The notes under the pieces: model-generated | Databases searched by the model: none | What the model saw: the letters and a program-made list of their open reading frames with translations, nothing else | Told to the model about the DNA's origin: nothing | NCBI GenBank assembly: GCA_032158295.1 | Contig: CM063257.1 | Span: 806,001-870,000, forward strand | Length of the DNA: 64,000 nucleotides | Direction of reading: 5' to 3' | Source of the DNA: Pycnopodia helianthoides | Taxonomy: Eukaryota > Echinodermata > Asteroidea > Forcipulatida > Asteriidae | Translations under genes and position numbers: made by a program | In this document: positions 44,301 through 58,089 of the stretch, piece by piece | Layout: each line of letters opens with the position of its first letter | How positions within the stretch are numbered: the stretch's first letter is position 1

Positions 44301-47300
44301 CGGTAATACAAGGAAATGTCAACCCCTTTGCTTGTTGCTGCAGACTCGGGTACTGCAGCATTGTACATGAACTGACGTTTTACCGGCAATATGAGTACAT
44401 GAGGCTGGGCGCTGATAATGTTATGCTGGATTGTAAAGCTTTCCAAGGTACAGAAGTTAAAGGGGAAGCGGAAGCTTTTTCCAAAACCTCCGCTAAGGCT
44501 CTGGCTTCGGTTCCGGCTTCATGTGATGTTTGAAACATCGTTCAAAATGCATCTGCTTTAAAATTGATTATGGAGCTCAATCGAAGGTTTTGGGGAAAAG
44601 ACCAATATCCTTTTCAAAAGCTTGGATTTGGCTTCAGCTGAAGCTCTGAAATTTTGAAAATGTGTGCTTTCTGTATGGGGCTTCAAATTGGCTGACAGAG
44701 TCATAGCTGCAGCCCAAAGCAAATAAGTGGTTTTAGAAAGAGTCATAGTTTCATGATTGGAATCTGTGATTTGATTGTTTTAGAAATTTCTGTCGGGTAC
44801 CTGGTTCCCCCACATGAACAGTTACAATATACAGTTCCAGATATCATGCCGTCAAGAGTGACCAGACTAACTGTTTCTTCAAGCCTCGTTTTCATTTTTT
44901 GTTGATAAAATGAAATGGCTGCACTGTAACAAATATCCGTTCTCAAGTTTCCAAGAAACTCTTAATGAAGCCACATATTCTGATTCTTGCAACCATGAAC
45001 CTGCAATAAGTTTGTGGATGTTTTCTTCGTTTTATGTGTAAGCTTCTGAATGACACCTTTCTTGTCTTTCATTCGAGCGCCATTTTGAGCATTTCCTGCA
45101 GTGATATTTCCAGGGGAGTAGTACTAGTAGTGAGTCAAAAACCTTACAACTGTATTGATTAGGGTACTTTTAACATGATGTTTATTTCGTCAGAGCATTA
45201 ATTATCTCATGATAGTAGGTTAAGATATTTCTATGTCGTATGGATCAGTGCAAACTAACTCGGCCGTGAAATTGATCCGTAAACTCCTCGAAAAAACCAA
45301 GAAAATTCAGTTCAAAAACTACCCCAGCAGTTTACTGTGCTGATGGACAGAATTTTTGTTCGTTTAAGTGTTAGCCGGGTGGGCTAGGCACCCGCCATTG
45401 TTGTTGAGATGCGGAGATCACGCATTGTGGCTTGACCTCATGAAACCTTAGACTATCTCCCTCAAGCGAAGACCGTAGCCCGATACCGCAGTGTTTCTAC
45501 AGTTTCTATAGGCTAGTCTGATACCCAGACTACCCCCCTGGGCTGGTACGCACAGTTACTGCACAGCAGATGCAGCGACCATGCACGCACTAAGTGTTGA
45601 GTGATGCTCTTATTAAAATATTTGTCCACACGGACATTTTTGTTATGTTTAGTTGCATGAAAACATGTGTAATAATGTGTTGTTTTAATGTCTTCCTGAC
45701 AATTTGCAATGGAAATAGGGTTGGGGATTGCTTTGTAATCGTAGAATGTTCTGAAGAAGAGATAGGTTGAGTCATTTTGGACTGGCAATTTGTTTTTGTT
45801 TTTGTTTACTTTTTGGACACTTCTAGGAAAGAAGGAAATGAATTACTTACTGCTGTCTAATTTACATATATGTACAACAAATAAACAAATAAACACTATC
45901 TACAAATCAAATGCAGACCGTTTTGAGGAACAACCTGCATAAAACAAATATGAAAATAGAAAACCTCAAAGAGAAAACAAATTCTGTTTTGAGCTATCAG
46001 CATTAAACCCACACACTGTGTTGTAAAAATAAGACAGACATTATCACTGTACTTTCTGAGCTCAATTTTGCATCAAATTATTTTTAGAAATTGTCTTCAC
46101 ATTTTGGCACAACCAGTAAGTAAATTGAACATCTTTCTAAAAATTAATGTAATTCGTTTAGCCTGAATTTCCACCATTATAAAAACAGTTGTTAAGAAAC
46201 CAAAATACATTTACACAAACAATTTCACATAACAAATTTCATAAAAAGACATACATACTTGTACATCATTTATCTATATAGCTTGATTCAAGATTTTAAA
46301 AAGCTTAATTAATCAACAGTTCACTTACTAACTAAAATTATCAAAACTTGTAAACAGGATAGCATTTAAAAACGTCTGCATTTATCTGCTTCAGATACTG
46401 GTATAAATATATAGGCTATTTTGTTAAAACATTTTGCTATTAAAATATTTGTCCTTAAATTAGTTAACAAGAAAATCCTTGGGAGCAATATGATATTATT
46501 TTAGTTCCATTAAACTGATTGATTATTAGTTTGACTGAGCTTGTTAAAACTAAGCGAACAGGTTAGCACTTAAAAACAGCCACATGAAGCGTCACAGAAA
46601 CTGGTGAATGCATCAATTTATTTTTAGAATTAATTCTAAAATCTTCCACCTGAATATTTAACCAGAAAATTCTCCGGAGCAATATCAATGTCGATAAATT
46701 TGTTCTTCAATAAATCAATTAAATGTAAGTGTCAGTCTAAACATTTTCGGCAATTACCGAAAATGAGTCAAGGGAAGCATTATGAATCCTTTTTAGCGTA
46801 CGGTACGTCCTTATTAGGAGTAAAAAAATAAATAAATCACCAGTACCACGCTCCTAACCAGGAGACACACACAAAAAAGAGAAGACGAAGAAAAAACAAA
46901 CCCCAAACCAAGGAGGCAAGTGAATTTATTAACACCGTTTCTTATGCGTTCTTCTCCTCCTTCTTAAACCACGTTGCCGATCTGCATCAAAGATGATTCA
47001 TCCTAGTAAACCCCTGTCAGTTTCGTCGGCCCGTACGATTTCCGCTTAGAATGAAATTGCACCTTTACCCAGCGCTGGGCTGGCAGCGGGGGAAAAAAAA
47101 AAAAAGCCCTGCCACACTTGTAGTGTGCAGGAACAACATTTATGCGGCCCCAGGCTCAATATAAAAAAGAGTGCATAGCATTAGCGCGATTATTTATGAA
47201 TGTTCACAGCAAAATATTGGGTGTCCTCAAAATTTGGCAGAAAAATAAACAAAATAGAAGACAAGGTTGGGGAGACGAGGACGCTGGTCACTGTATCCTC

Positions 47301-48369
47301 TAGTTTTTTTCAGGGGTATCTTTTTATTGGAGAATGATGAGACGAGATGGATTGCTTGTCAGTGTTGGTCGATTTTTGTTATTAAAAAATAGAAAAATAA
47401 TCCAAGAAGACAAACATTGTTGTTATCATTTGCATTTTGCATGGGAGAATATGACCAGGAATGGGTGGATAATTGTTTGTTCTAGGGGGAAATTTACATT
47501 CTTTGGGGAAAAAAAAACATTCAATAATTTGCCCATGGGGAAATGTCTCCCCACGTTTTCTGGACTTAAACTAAATCACACAGATTATTATCCTTAACAT
47601 TCAAGATAAACTTAACAATAAAATAGTCCATGGTTACAGATCAGTCACAAATCTGTGTTAATTATAATTTTTTTGTTAAATGGTTATTCTCAAGATTTTG
47701 GTGTATTTTAGAAAATACAACATTTCAACCCCAGTTTTTTCGCAATCCGCATTTTTAATTCACAGACGCGTGTACAATAAAACCACATCACAATCGAAAT
47801 CAATCTACAGCGTTGGCAAGCCCTCCGTACAAACAAACTAGACAATTCTTTTACACCAGAAAATCACCTGAAGTTGTCGACATCTAGCACTTTTTGTGTC
47901 CAATGCAGCGGCCGGAAATAATTGGGGGACAAAAGCTGCTCTTTGTTGTGAATTATATTCCATGGCCTTGGAAACAGGGTTCAATTACTTTGGTTATAAA
48001 CTTAACCCCAGGTTTTGTTGCACCTTCAGTTTAGCGGTTGGTCAACAGAGTGTAAAAAACCATGTTTGAATAGTCTTGGGAATTTTTTTTTTTTTTTCTT
48101 TAAACCCCAGAGGATAATTTGTCAGCGAATTTGTGTTTAATTCAGCTAAACTTATTTAATGAGTGATATGGTTGCTTGTCAATGATCATGGGTGAACTTT
48201 GGTGCATGCAGTGTACTGTGTTTGTAAATCGATGGCTTGGATAGTGCTCTCAGCATTAACAACCAAAACAGAAAAATGCTACTTTTAGTTTCCAAGAAGA
48301 TATCACATTCCACGTTAGGTCAGAAAACAGTCAAAAGTAGAAAGTATTGCTTCAGACAGATTTTGCTTA
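41348..48369 (+). other. Presumed ephrin intron 1, middle part
   Basis: No coding exon recognised. 41461-41700 holds a short duplication (GATCATGC / CATCAGGCATACCACCA / AGAGTC.AACAGTTTGGGTGATGGGTTAC, twice, about 115-120 bp apart). 42390-42790 has three loose repeats of TTAGCCCAAAT.AGAAT. 45840-46760 is strongly AT-rich. 46920-47220 is less AT-rich and contains GCGCGATTATTTATGAATG, a homeobox-like cluster. Confidence 0.4.
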
Positions 48370-48785
48370 GAGCACACTTGCACTTTAATGTGATTAATAA
48401 GCTGTTTCTGCTAAGCGAAGTAAGAGCACAAAAAACTAGCTAGGCACAACAAAATTATGCTTACCAGAAAAATGAGTACCAGCTAGATTACCATTTCACA
48501 TGTAGGCCTAGCACCTCTGACTGGTATCCTGCTAAGTGTTGCTTAGCAGAATTTACTAAGCACTATTTTCAGCTTACTGTTTAATGAAATTGAGCCCAGG
48601 GCCCAATTTCATAGAGCGGCTTAAGCAGAAAATATTGCTTAACAGTTTTAGCAGGATACTAGTCACAAATTGTACATGTGACATGGCAGTTTGGCTGGTA
48701 ACTTTACTCTTGTAAGCAACATATTGTTGTGCTCAGCTATACTTTGTGCTTTTAAAGCAGCTCTATGAAATCGAGCCCTGCTATT
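48370..48785. mobile_element. Two family D palindromic MITEs back to back
   Basis: The first copy ends AATGAAATTGAGCCCAG (to about 48600). The second begins immediately GGCCCAATTTCATAGAGCGG and ends AGCTCTATGAAATCGAGCCC (about 48778). Together they form a long palindromic array of about 400 bp. Confidence 0.7.
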
Positions 48786-49384
48786 TAAATTATCCAGAGA
48801 AGGTGTTTGTTAATTAGCAACCCAGACCATGTAATTAATTAGTCATGTGTTTTGACATCTGAACAATGAGTGCAGACATCCACTGATCAGTTAAACCACA
48901 ATGAAGATCTATGTTTATAAATCAATGTAATCAGTATGAGTCAGGCATTAGCTGTTGTGATTGGTTTAATTTATGTTGGTTTAGTGCCATAAACCAACAA
49001 GAAATACTGTCTCTTTTCCTCTCAGTAACTTTTTTAATTCCCCCCCCTCCCGCAGATAATTATTTTAATGTAAATTATTAATTATTGATGTTTAATGTCT
49101 TTAAATATTTGTGTGAGTGTAGTTACCCTTTTAATGTTGAATGTCATTTATTCAATGTAACTTTTTAATAGTTGATGGATTTGAATGTTTCGATGTATTT
49201 GGTATGTTCCCTTTAATTACTCAATTCAGCCATTTGGTTGCAATGCGATTTTTGATAAACCTTTAATGAAAAAAAAGAAATTTCTAAGCTGAATTTGAGA
49301 GCTCTTGTGTGCTACAACCGATTTCAAATTCTCTGAAAAAAAGCGAGCAACTCTTGGATTAGTAAGTGTTTTAGTTAGATGATT

Positions 49385-49640
49385 GGTGGTGAAGTGGCAT
49401 CTTTCCTCACCTTCCACCTCTAGGACCCAAGTTCGGATCCCGCCTTGGGCACTGTGTGGATTGGGTTTTCAGTCCCTACCTCACTGCCAAGGTTTTCCCC
49501 TGGAATAATTCTCTGGGGTTTTTCCCCAACATCTAAACCTGCAACTTCCTTCCTTTTCTTCTCTCCATGGGGTTCTTGGCTAGTGTTAAGTTCTCTTTTC
49601 TGAGAATCCTTGGCTTTACAACCAGAATTATTGAATGAAA
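49385..49640 (+). mobile_element. SINE-like repeat (family E), forward copy
   Basis: TAGGACCCAAGTTCGGATCCC resembles a B box. It is followed by CTGGAATAATTCTCTGGGGTTTTTC, CTCCATGGGGTTCTTGG and CAACCAGAATTATTGAATGA. The inverted copy is at 28022-28215. Confidence 0.6.
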
Positions 49641-49739
49641 TAGGTGTGTTGACGGTTTAAATTCAAAGTGATATAGTTGCGGAACATTTTGTATTGCAAC
49701 ATAAATGGAATATATAATGCGAGCTAAATTGAAACCAAA

Positions 49740-50195
49740 GCTGTGAAAACCAGTTAATAATGGACCAGTTATTGTGATTGGTCTAAAGAGCTTGGGTTTC
49801 TGATTCTAACCCAATAAGCAATGGCGTTGCTGAAAGCATGGAAGTCTACCTCAATGCCGAAAGCCTTGAAAAACCTGTTATCAGTGGCGACCATAATTGC
49901 TCTAAATAACGTGTGTTGAGCATTTTAACCCAATAATAGACACGACAAATGTAAAGATGGCATGGTACGTTATATCAAGATCCTGAACCTTGAAGTGTGT
50001 TGTTATGTGCAATGTGCATGTATACTATAGACCATGATTGGTCTAAATAACGTGTGTTGAGCATTTTAACCCAATAATAAACACAACAAATGTAAAGATG
50101 GCATCGTACATTATATCAAGATCCTGAACCTTGAAGTGTGTTGCTAGACCATGATTGGTCTAAGTTCCAGGCGTTGAGCTTTTTAATCCAATAAG
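49740..50195 (+). repeat. 141-bp tandem repeat, about three copies
   Basis: TCTAAATAACGTGTGTTGAG occurs at 49901 and 50042. Diverged copies lie upstream (GGTCTAAAGAGCTTGGG, about 49780) and downstream (TCTAAGTTCCAGGCGTTGAG, about 50159). Each unit also holds AAATGTAAAGATGGCATNGTACNTTATATCAAGATCC. Confidence 0.7.
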
Positions 50196-50611
50196 CACCA
50201 TCGTACCAGACAGATTTCAAACCAATTATCCCCCAACTGGTTACAAGTGACTCTATGATGTTCAGTTATAAATTGCAGCATTTCATGGCCAAGTTCTTCA
50301 CGGCGGAAGATCACAAATGTCCGGCTGAGATAACGAGGTAGTAAATCTTAGGATTCCGGGGAGTTAACGGACAAACGGTGATGGCGTCTAGATTCCGGAC
50401 TCTCCTGGTAGCATCCGCAGTGTTAGCGTGTAATTTATACCACCGAGGTTTCGTCAGTTTGTTCGGATATCTCACAACTGTAATGGCCAACTGTGATTTT
50501 CTTCATTAGGTTTCAGTCGATGAACTTCTCATATAATATAGAAAAATTTATGGATGCTCAAGGATCCCCAGCTCTCCTGTACAATGACGGACCAATTTTA
50601 TACGCAATGGG

Positions 50612-50890
50612 TAAAAGTTTAAGAAGTAACTCTAGATAGTAAACTTGTGAGTACAACCATGTGTAAAATCTCTTTTGGGAGGAGCGTTGGCTCAGAGAAG
50701 AGCCGGTGTGGTCTCGACGTTTCGAAAAGTATACTCTGCTCATCTTCAGGATGAAAGATTGAATGGGATGGGTGAAAGTCTATTCGAAATGAGTGGTGGT
50801 GTAAGCTTGGTACATGTAGAAGTTTAATGGTACATTCAGTATGGAACCCATGGGTCTCCCAGTGGTCCATCCTTTCTCCATTACGCAATT
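50612..50890 (-). repeat. Left half of the palindromic hairpin element
   Basis: AAGAAGTAACTCTAGATAGT, AAACTTGTGAGTACAACCAT, TGTGGTCTCGACGTTTCG and CTGCTCATCTTCAGG match the left arm and centre of 41105-41347. One stem arm has changed (GAAAAG opposite CTGCTC), so the hairpin is broken. Confidence 0.65.
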
Positions 50891-52317
50891 AAAAATACAT
50901 GACTTCAGACTCCATGCAACAGAAACAGAAACATAGAGTGGGGTTAGTTTTTAATCTTTCTTGGCTTGCATTGTAAGGCCAGATCCGAATCGGCGGCTTT
51001 GGCTAAGACTGTTGCTAAGGGTGTTGCTAAGGATGTCATATAGTTCAACGCATGATGAGGTGACGCGGCGATGTAGCCGCAGCTGTAGCTGCCAATTCGG
51101 ACACGGCCTTCTGGTCTCAGCCTAGACCCACGACACTGTTATATACAGCGTCTTCACACTCGAGCAAGGGTACACCAATGTCAGAGTGCCCTGTGTCTGC
51201 TGACCGTAAAATCTACTGGCATTGTAAATGGTTAAGCCCCCGCTGTTCGTTAATGCGGCACCCTGTGGTGAGGAATATTACAAAATGGGTATCCTTCAAT
51301 ACAGTAGCTGTGTGTGAGAGAGGAAAGAGGCAGGCAACGGAGTGCAATGGGGGTGAAGGAAGGCGCGTGTGTTCCTCTTGGTATTGTTTTGGTTGATGAT
51401 ATCAGCTGGTATGAAATGTAATTTTTTCCATGAATTGGATTTGTTCCTGTTCTTTTGTTAAGCTGGACAAAAAGACACCCCCCAAATTTAAGATGAAATA
51501 TGTAATGTGTCACAACATGTTTGTTCCTTTGTAAATTGAAAAAAATAAATGTTGTTTCCAGCCCAGTCTTGAGTATAATTTTTTTTGAGTAAATTTTTTT
51601 TTTTGTAAAAAAATACACGTATACAATTACATTGTAGCTCAGATATTTTGACTTGGTCATAAAATAGAAAATGTAGGCTTTGCTGTTAATAAATACCCAA
51701 CAAACGTGAAAAATATAACCAAGATGTCTTACAATGCTTGATACTGTGTACATTGAAGAATGCAACGTACACAGTACGTAATATTACAATTTTGTAAGAA
51801 AAATTTACCTGATATTTAATTAATTTACTTTACCTCCAAACCGTTCAAAATTGCTACAATATTTCTCCGTGTTAATGAATAGACTTTTTAGGCCAGACCT
51901 TCATTTTTGTTTCGGGGTCGATTTGGAGGGCAAATTAATCGTCACTTGAACAGTCATTCAATGTCGTTTAAGTTGATGTCCCAATTTGTTTGTAATTAAA
52001 TTTCGGCAAGGATGGTTTAACACAAGGAGATCTCTGGTTCTGTTTAAGGTTGGAGCGACTGAAGAAAGTTGCCGCAGGCATTTTTGCATATGGTCATAGT
52101 GATTATACCATGATTAAAACAACATTTGTTTTGATGTTCAATTAATGTACAAACCAATTGAACGTGTTGCAGCCATTTTGTTTTTTTGTTAACAGTGCAA
52201 ATCAATGCGATCGAAACCGAGGCTGGAAGGGAAAATAGTGTGGTACCCTTTCTTTCAGTATGGCAATCATCATTCAATATTGCATCTTGCGCACAGGGAT
52301 CCTGACAGAGTTTGTCC

Positions 52318-52722
52318 TTTAAAGGCAAAGTATACCTTTGGTTTTTGGAACCGTTTGATTGTTTTAATCCTACATAAATGTAGATATACAATAAAACTAT
52401 CCTGTAAAATTTCATTTCAAAAGATGGTAGCATTTTTGACTTTGAGATATCGCCAAAAATCTGGAGCGGTTATGTCCACGCATGAAAAATAATCCCTAAT
52501 AGGAATACACAATCTGAGAAACCTTTCTGACAGAAATGTTTTCTCAGATTCAAAATTTTTGGGATAAAAAATGACATCTACTTCCTTATCCACATTATTT
52601 TGAATTGATATATTTCTCAAAATGCTTTATACTATCGAAAGTTGCTGTACTTCTAACCAAGTAAGTTTTTATTGCCATAAAGTTTTAGAGCGATTACCGA
52701 TCGTACACCTTCCCTTTAAAAC
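52318..52722. mobile_element. TTAA-flanked MITE, about 400 bp
   Basis: Opens CCTTTAAAGGCAAAGTATACC and closes GATCGTACACCTTCCCTTTAAAA, with TTAA at both ends. The body (CCAAGTAAGTTTTTATTGCCA, AATCTGAGAAACCTTTCTGACAG) shows short internal inversions. It differs from the 9-12 kb group but has the same end style. Confidence 0.55.
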
Positions 52723-53192
52723 CCCATGAGCCCAGCCAAGGTGTTGAAACTCATTCTAAATGTGCGGCAATATACACGTACAGTGTCGCAGCTGAATCTG
52801 TCATGGTTTGCATTGCAATATGCTATTGGACCAAGGTTGTTCTTTCATGCATAATTTAAGTTAATACCCACACACAGCGAGAGCTCTTCGGTTGCAAAGA
52901 AAGTACAACCAAGAAACTGTGTTCATGCATTGTCACATGGAGGCAAGTTTTTGTTACGAGGAACTTTGAGGTGAACAACTGCACTGCATGCAAAACGGAA
53001 CACTCGGGTTAGCACAAGAGATGGCTCCCCGAAGTGCATAATGTGAACATTAAAATGTGAATGTTTTTACTTCACGGAGATTGCATAGAAACTGGTTTCC
53101 TGTGTAAATTGCCTTAATAGTGTGACATGACCATGACATCGCTGCATGTTTAGGCTAGATGCAAATGAGGAACACAAATGTACTTTTTTACT

Positions 53193-53375
53193 TGGGCCCA
53201 ATTTCATAGAAACACAAAATGTTTCTTAAAAAAAAAAAAAAAAAAAAATTGCGAAGGACACCAGTCACAGATGGTATAAGTGACATGGTATTTTTGGCTG
53301 GTAAAACCATACCTGGTAAGCAAAAATGTATTGTGCTTAGCTATTTTTGTGCTTGATTTCATAGTGCTGCTTACC
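53193..53375. mobile_element. Palindromic MITE (family D), degraded copy
   Basis: GGGCCCAATTTCATAGA, GACACCAGTCACAGATGG, GTGACATGGTATTTTTGGCTG and TGTGCTTGATTTCATAGTGC keep the family D order. A poly-A run at 53228-53248 interrupts it. Confidence 0.6.
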
Positions 53376-55039
53376 GTATTAAGAAAAGAGTCACCGCTTA
53401 CGGTAGCAAAATAAATACTTCTTGACATTTATAAGCGTTTTGCCGTACTTCATGTTATTAAGAATTCTACAATTTTCACAGTTAACGCAGAAATTTAGTG
53501 CTAACCCTCTTAAGCGAAGAGTGGTACAGAATCACATTTTGTGTTTTAAAAAGCACAGCCACGGAGGCTCTGCTCATGAACTTAAAAAAAAAATCCAATT
53601 TCTTTCGGTTAATTGGATTCCAATATTTCTCGGCTGACTTCACATCTGTACACTCCAATCCTAGAATCCATACTCTACATGTATGATTGATCTGGATACG
53701 GTTATTGTTGTTGCTTTACCGAATGAACTATCCTCAGCATGAGTCTTGACTGGACCTGGAAAAGTCTCACCGTAAATTAATAATGATTATTTAATAATAA
53801 ATCAGTTACTATGAGTTACCAGTGCTGTTCGGTTCAAACAAAAATGTTCAGGTAGTAAATTTAATTTAAATCCAATTTTTTCGTTTTTAGAACTTGTGAC
53901 ATTGATGTGCCTTTCCCTTGACTGCTAAGCCCATTTTCTGAGGCTACACCTCATAATTCTGCGCTTACAGTCACCTTTCTCTGCTTACAGGGTTAACAAC
54001 AAGTTTCTACGTTAGCTATAAGCAAAGAATGCTTAGTAACGTGCACACACTAAAAGTCCTTACCGACCAGACCTGTGAAATGCTTACTTTAAGCGCTTAG
54101 TTTTCGGCTACCATATGCACATATTTTTTTTAAAGCAAAGCATTGAATTTGAGCCCGGATGATGTAGGTTTAGCTGAGGATTAAAGGTACATTTAGGTTC
54201 CGTGTTCCAGGGTTGGCAGTACTCGTAAAAGAACCTAGAACACTTATTGTGGAAGAGTAAGGGTTTACCCCGGTGTTTCTGGTTCACATAGCAAGCACCC
54301 TTGTTTACAGGTTTCCTCAGGCTTGCGAGCTACAGTGATTAAGTTCACTTGTGAGGCATCCTTGGTTTCATTACCAGAAATATATAATAATAATAATACA
54401 CAGCCATGCAGTTGCATAATGGTCGGTACAACTGGCTGGAAAAGGTACTGGGAGTAGGAGGGTTAACCTAGTATCACAACCCTGGTGACCCTTAAAAAGT
54501 GTCCTTGTAGATTATCAAAATGGTAGAGCTGTTTTCTCAGTCATATGGAGGTCTTGCTATGACTAAATTTGCAGACCTGCTGTAGAGAGAGACGATCCAG
54601 TAGTCGTCTGTATCCACAACGGAGCTGGCTAGATATTGAAATTGATGTGATTCTATATGAAGTGAGTTTCCGTTCAAGCCAGCGTATAAACCCAAATCCT
54701 TGTTCCCGAAACTGAACCGTTGTACAAGTTTCTGGTTAACACAAGCCATTTTGACCTTTACGAAGAAGATCGTAGACAACATGCACATGAAACAATGTTA
54801 TTGGATAGAGTTAGAAAAACAACAGAGTGGGTTAGTCTCGCGTTATTAAAGAGAGTGTGTGGCTTATTAACTGTTGCCGGGGATTCCTGTGTGATTCTAC
54901 AATCCCGGTCAGAACTCGTTGGGCTTCCCTCCCCCCCCCCGACCCTCGATCAATAATGGCTCTCGTTGCCTTGTGTGTGCACTCCAGCTGGGGTTGTTAC
55001 TATTATGGTTATTATTTAATAATCGGTCAAGATGTCAAC

Positions 55040-55275
55040 TGTCATACTTCAACTTCATTTCAACTTCATTGCACCTTCGTTATGGAATGACTTGCCACTT
55101 CATATTCGCCAAGCTGGCTCTCTTCAGATTTTCAAGGGACTTTTAAAAACTCATTTGTTTGAATCTTTAGTTGTGTAACTTACTTTTATATTTATGTCAT
55201 TGTTTTTATGTTTTGTGTTGCGCATAGAGGCTTCTGCATTATGCGCTATATAAATATCTCGTATTATTGTTATAC
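55040..55275 (+). mobile_element. 5'-truncated non-LTR retrotransposon (LINE) 3' end
   Basis: 55071-55178 encodes APSLWNDLPLHIRQAGSLQ and then IFKGLLKTHLFESLVV plus stop. This is the typical C-terminal tail downstream of the reverse transcriptase domain in CR1/L2-like LINEs (LWN.LP..IR....L..FK..LKT.LF). The 3' tail TGCGCTATATAAATATCTCG also fits. The frame is open to the stop, but the rest of the element is missing, so it is a dead insertion. Confidence 0.7.
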
Positions 55276-58089
55276 AACAAATACAAGAAAGTAATATCTT
55301 TGACTTTAAGATTTCTAATGGAACAGTGACAGAAGAAAGGCAAGAACAACTATTGGAATCATTCTAAACTAACCAGGACTCATAAAAGTGAACCAAACCA
55401 CTGATGCTTTTAAAATGAAAAAAAAAACACCCCCAAAACAAATAAATCTAAAATGATACAACATTGAGGGGAGGGGGGGTGAGGGTACGAAGGTACGAAG
55501 GTTTGTCCATTGTCAGGTGACCCAAGCATTTTGGCAGGGATTGTAGCTTCTCCCTAGGTTTTCATTTAATAATGAACTGTGGTAGACCAGGGAGTCAATG
55601 TACAAATACACACATAAACAGGGTTTTAAATGTTTGAATTTTGGCGTCTATAACCTCGGCTGTAAATTGCAAAAAACAAACTTCCTCTCACAATAAATTC
55701 CTTAGTACTAATAGAATTATGGCACATAAAATTGGGTGGTCAAAGTGTATGTGGGCTGCATGCTTGTACATAACAGTGAAAAAACACACACAAAAAAAAA
55801 AAAAACAGAAACACCATTCAAACATTTACGCACTTTGGGAGACTTTTTGCATTACAGAAAAATGCTTGACTTTTCGTGATTGAATTATGTGACCTTTTCG
55901 ATACATTGAATGTCAAATTGAAAACATGTGGAAAAACGTTTAAATCTTGCATTGTTTGGCCTGCTAGAGGATATCACCCTTAAGGATGATTCTACAAACT
56001 CTAGACTCTTGAAAGTGATTAATATTGAATTCAAAGTAGGCATTGTTTGTCCTTTTTGTTTCTTCAAATCGATACCTTTCTCCATATCGACTCTATTTTT
56101 GACCACACAAGGGCAATTTTCAACAGCAAATTTCCTTGCTTTACAATGACAGTTTCATCACATTTTAACTGCCTGTATGTTGTTTTCTTGTAACTATTGC
56201 CAAATGAAATAAGAATAATAATAACAGCAATGGAAAAAGTTTGTTTTACCTATTTCCAATCATGTAAATTTGGGGAATACATGCCCTCATGCAGTAAAAA
56301 ATCCTGCAATTTGACCCCTTTTTGCAATTAACAAAACAAGACTAAACCAGTCTGTGAAGTTTTGAATTCCACAATCGGAGTCAGTCAAATTCAGTTGTGT
56401 ATATGTCTGGTCTCTCCGTGTTAAGATGAATTCACAGCCGTCTTTCCATCTTCCCCTCCCGGCCATACATTCTAACACCTCCATGTCAGATTCCTGTACC
56501 TGAGACCTGGTATTATCTCAGGCAAGAACCCACCACCTATACCCCTCCCTGATCTCATCTTTACATTGTCTGGCATGACTCTACCCAGCACCCCCCTCTC
56601 CCCCCTTCTTGCCTGCAGGCGCGACTTTGCAGCCAGTTATTTAGTCACTGACCCCATTATCGGGGGTCAGCTCAGTTAGAGAAAACAAACCTCCTTAATG
56701 TACACACACTGCTGGATTGCATTATGCCCAGTGTCCTAGTGATGGTGGTATGACACCATCAAACCTGGGGGAACAACTGGGAGAAATTCCCAAATTCCCA
56801 AGTATTTTTTCTGTTAATGTTTTCTAAGAAAAAAAAAATAAAAAAAATAAAAGGATATTAAGCGCAATGGGATTTGCAACCTATTGAGACAGACATTCTT
56901 CTTTCTAGCTGATTAGTGCAAAAAATACTGAAACACAGTGTAGCAAGGTTTTGTGATATTCTTCATTTTTAGCAAACAATCATTGCAAGCTTTGAGGTTT
57001 TTTTTTATCAGACTTTTTTTATTTTAAACTTGCAAAATGCTTGACACACACCACCATCTTGGTTTGGGATCTCACAATCAATAACAATGATTCAAAGTCA
57101 GGTTATTGTTGAAATTAGTCGGGTGCTTTTCTCATTTTAATGTCACTTGTTTGGAGTAGAAGTTACGGGATCCAGATCAAAACGGACGCAATATTCTGAA
57201 GATTGAAAAAACAGAACCAACCTTGAACAACAAAAATAGCAAAACACCCCTGTTGCTCTGGCTTGTGACCCTGAGACCGAATAAGCGTGTTACCTGCTAT
57301 TAAACCAACACAAGTTGTACCAAGGTCCCTGGAGGTAACCCCAGTTCAAGTTAGACAGTCTTTCAGCATTTCGTTAGAAATGCTTTTAACCCTCTGCTGA
57401 TAATCAGTAACCACAATACACCATATGTTGTAACCATTACCAAAGGTCATGGGTCATGTTAATTAACTTGCTTCGTTAACTCCCCTCCACTTAATGGCTG
57501 CAGAAGCGGTGTTTTGAGTTTTGATGTTTGACGTCCTTTTGAATTAAACAGAAACAGGTGCCGGGGACGTTTTCCCGACGAAAATTGATGAACAAAAATA
57601 AACTTGTTGTACTTTTATCTGATAGTTGTTTCGGAGGAAATTCCGAGGGGCTCAACCCGAACTGACCCCTACGTATGTGGGGTCGTTGACCTCCATCAGC
57701 CAGTTAACTCTGCCTTGAGTTTCAGCTTTGTGTTCACTTCCCGACTTAGCTGGTCTGAAATGGTGTGTTGATCTGGAGATATATTTTGAAATGATTTTTA
57801 TTGGAGCTATTTAATAGTTTCAGAAATGTTTGTGAAAGTTCATAATTGTTATTTGAAGAATAATAGTCTTTTTGAATTTCTATTCATATATTGTTTCTGA
57901 CTTCAGGACTTCTTAAGATAAAAAAAGAGAAAGTAAATTAGACAACGCACAGTAAATGAATTGCTCAAAAGAAAGTTGAAGCTTTCACAGGTGACTTTTA
58001 TTGAATTTTTCTTGGTAATATTGCTTATAAATCAGCATTATGTTGAAAAAAACAAACAAATAATGACCCCACCTTCAAATAATCTAATC
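55276..58089 (+). other. Presumed ephrin intron 1, with two GC-rich palindromes
   Basis: No exon recognised. CTGACCCC-ATTATCG-GGGGTCAG lies at 56648-56670 and GACCCC-TACGTATGT-GGGGTC at 57664-57684. Around 56.5-56.7 kb the DNA is markedly less AT-rich than its surroundings. TGACCC/GGGTCA half-sites recall nuclear-receptor elements. Family A recurs at 57965-58080. Confidence 0.35.

Noticed and set aside
51250..51765. 171-codon minus-strand ORF, the longest in the window
   Set aside because: Low-complexity, AT-driven composition with no domain, no splice or promoter support. I judge it a chance ORF.
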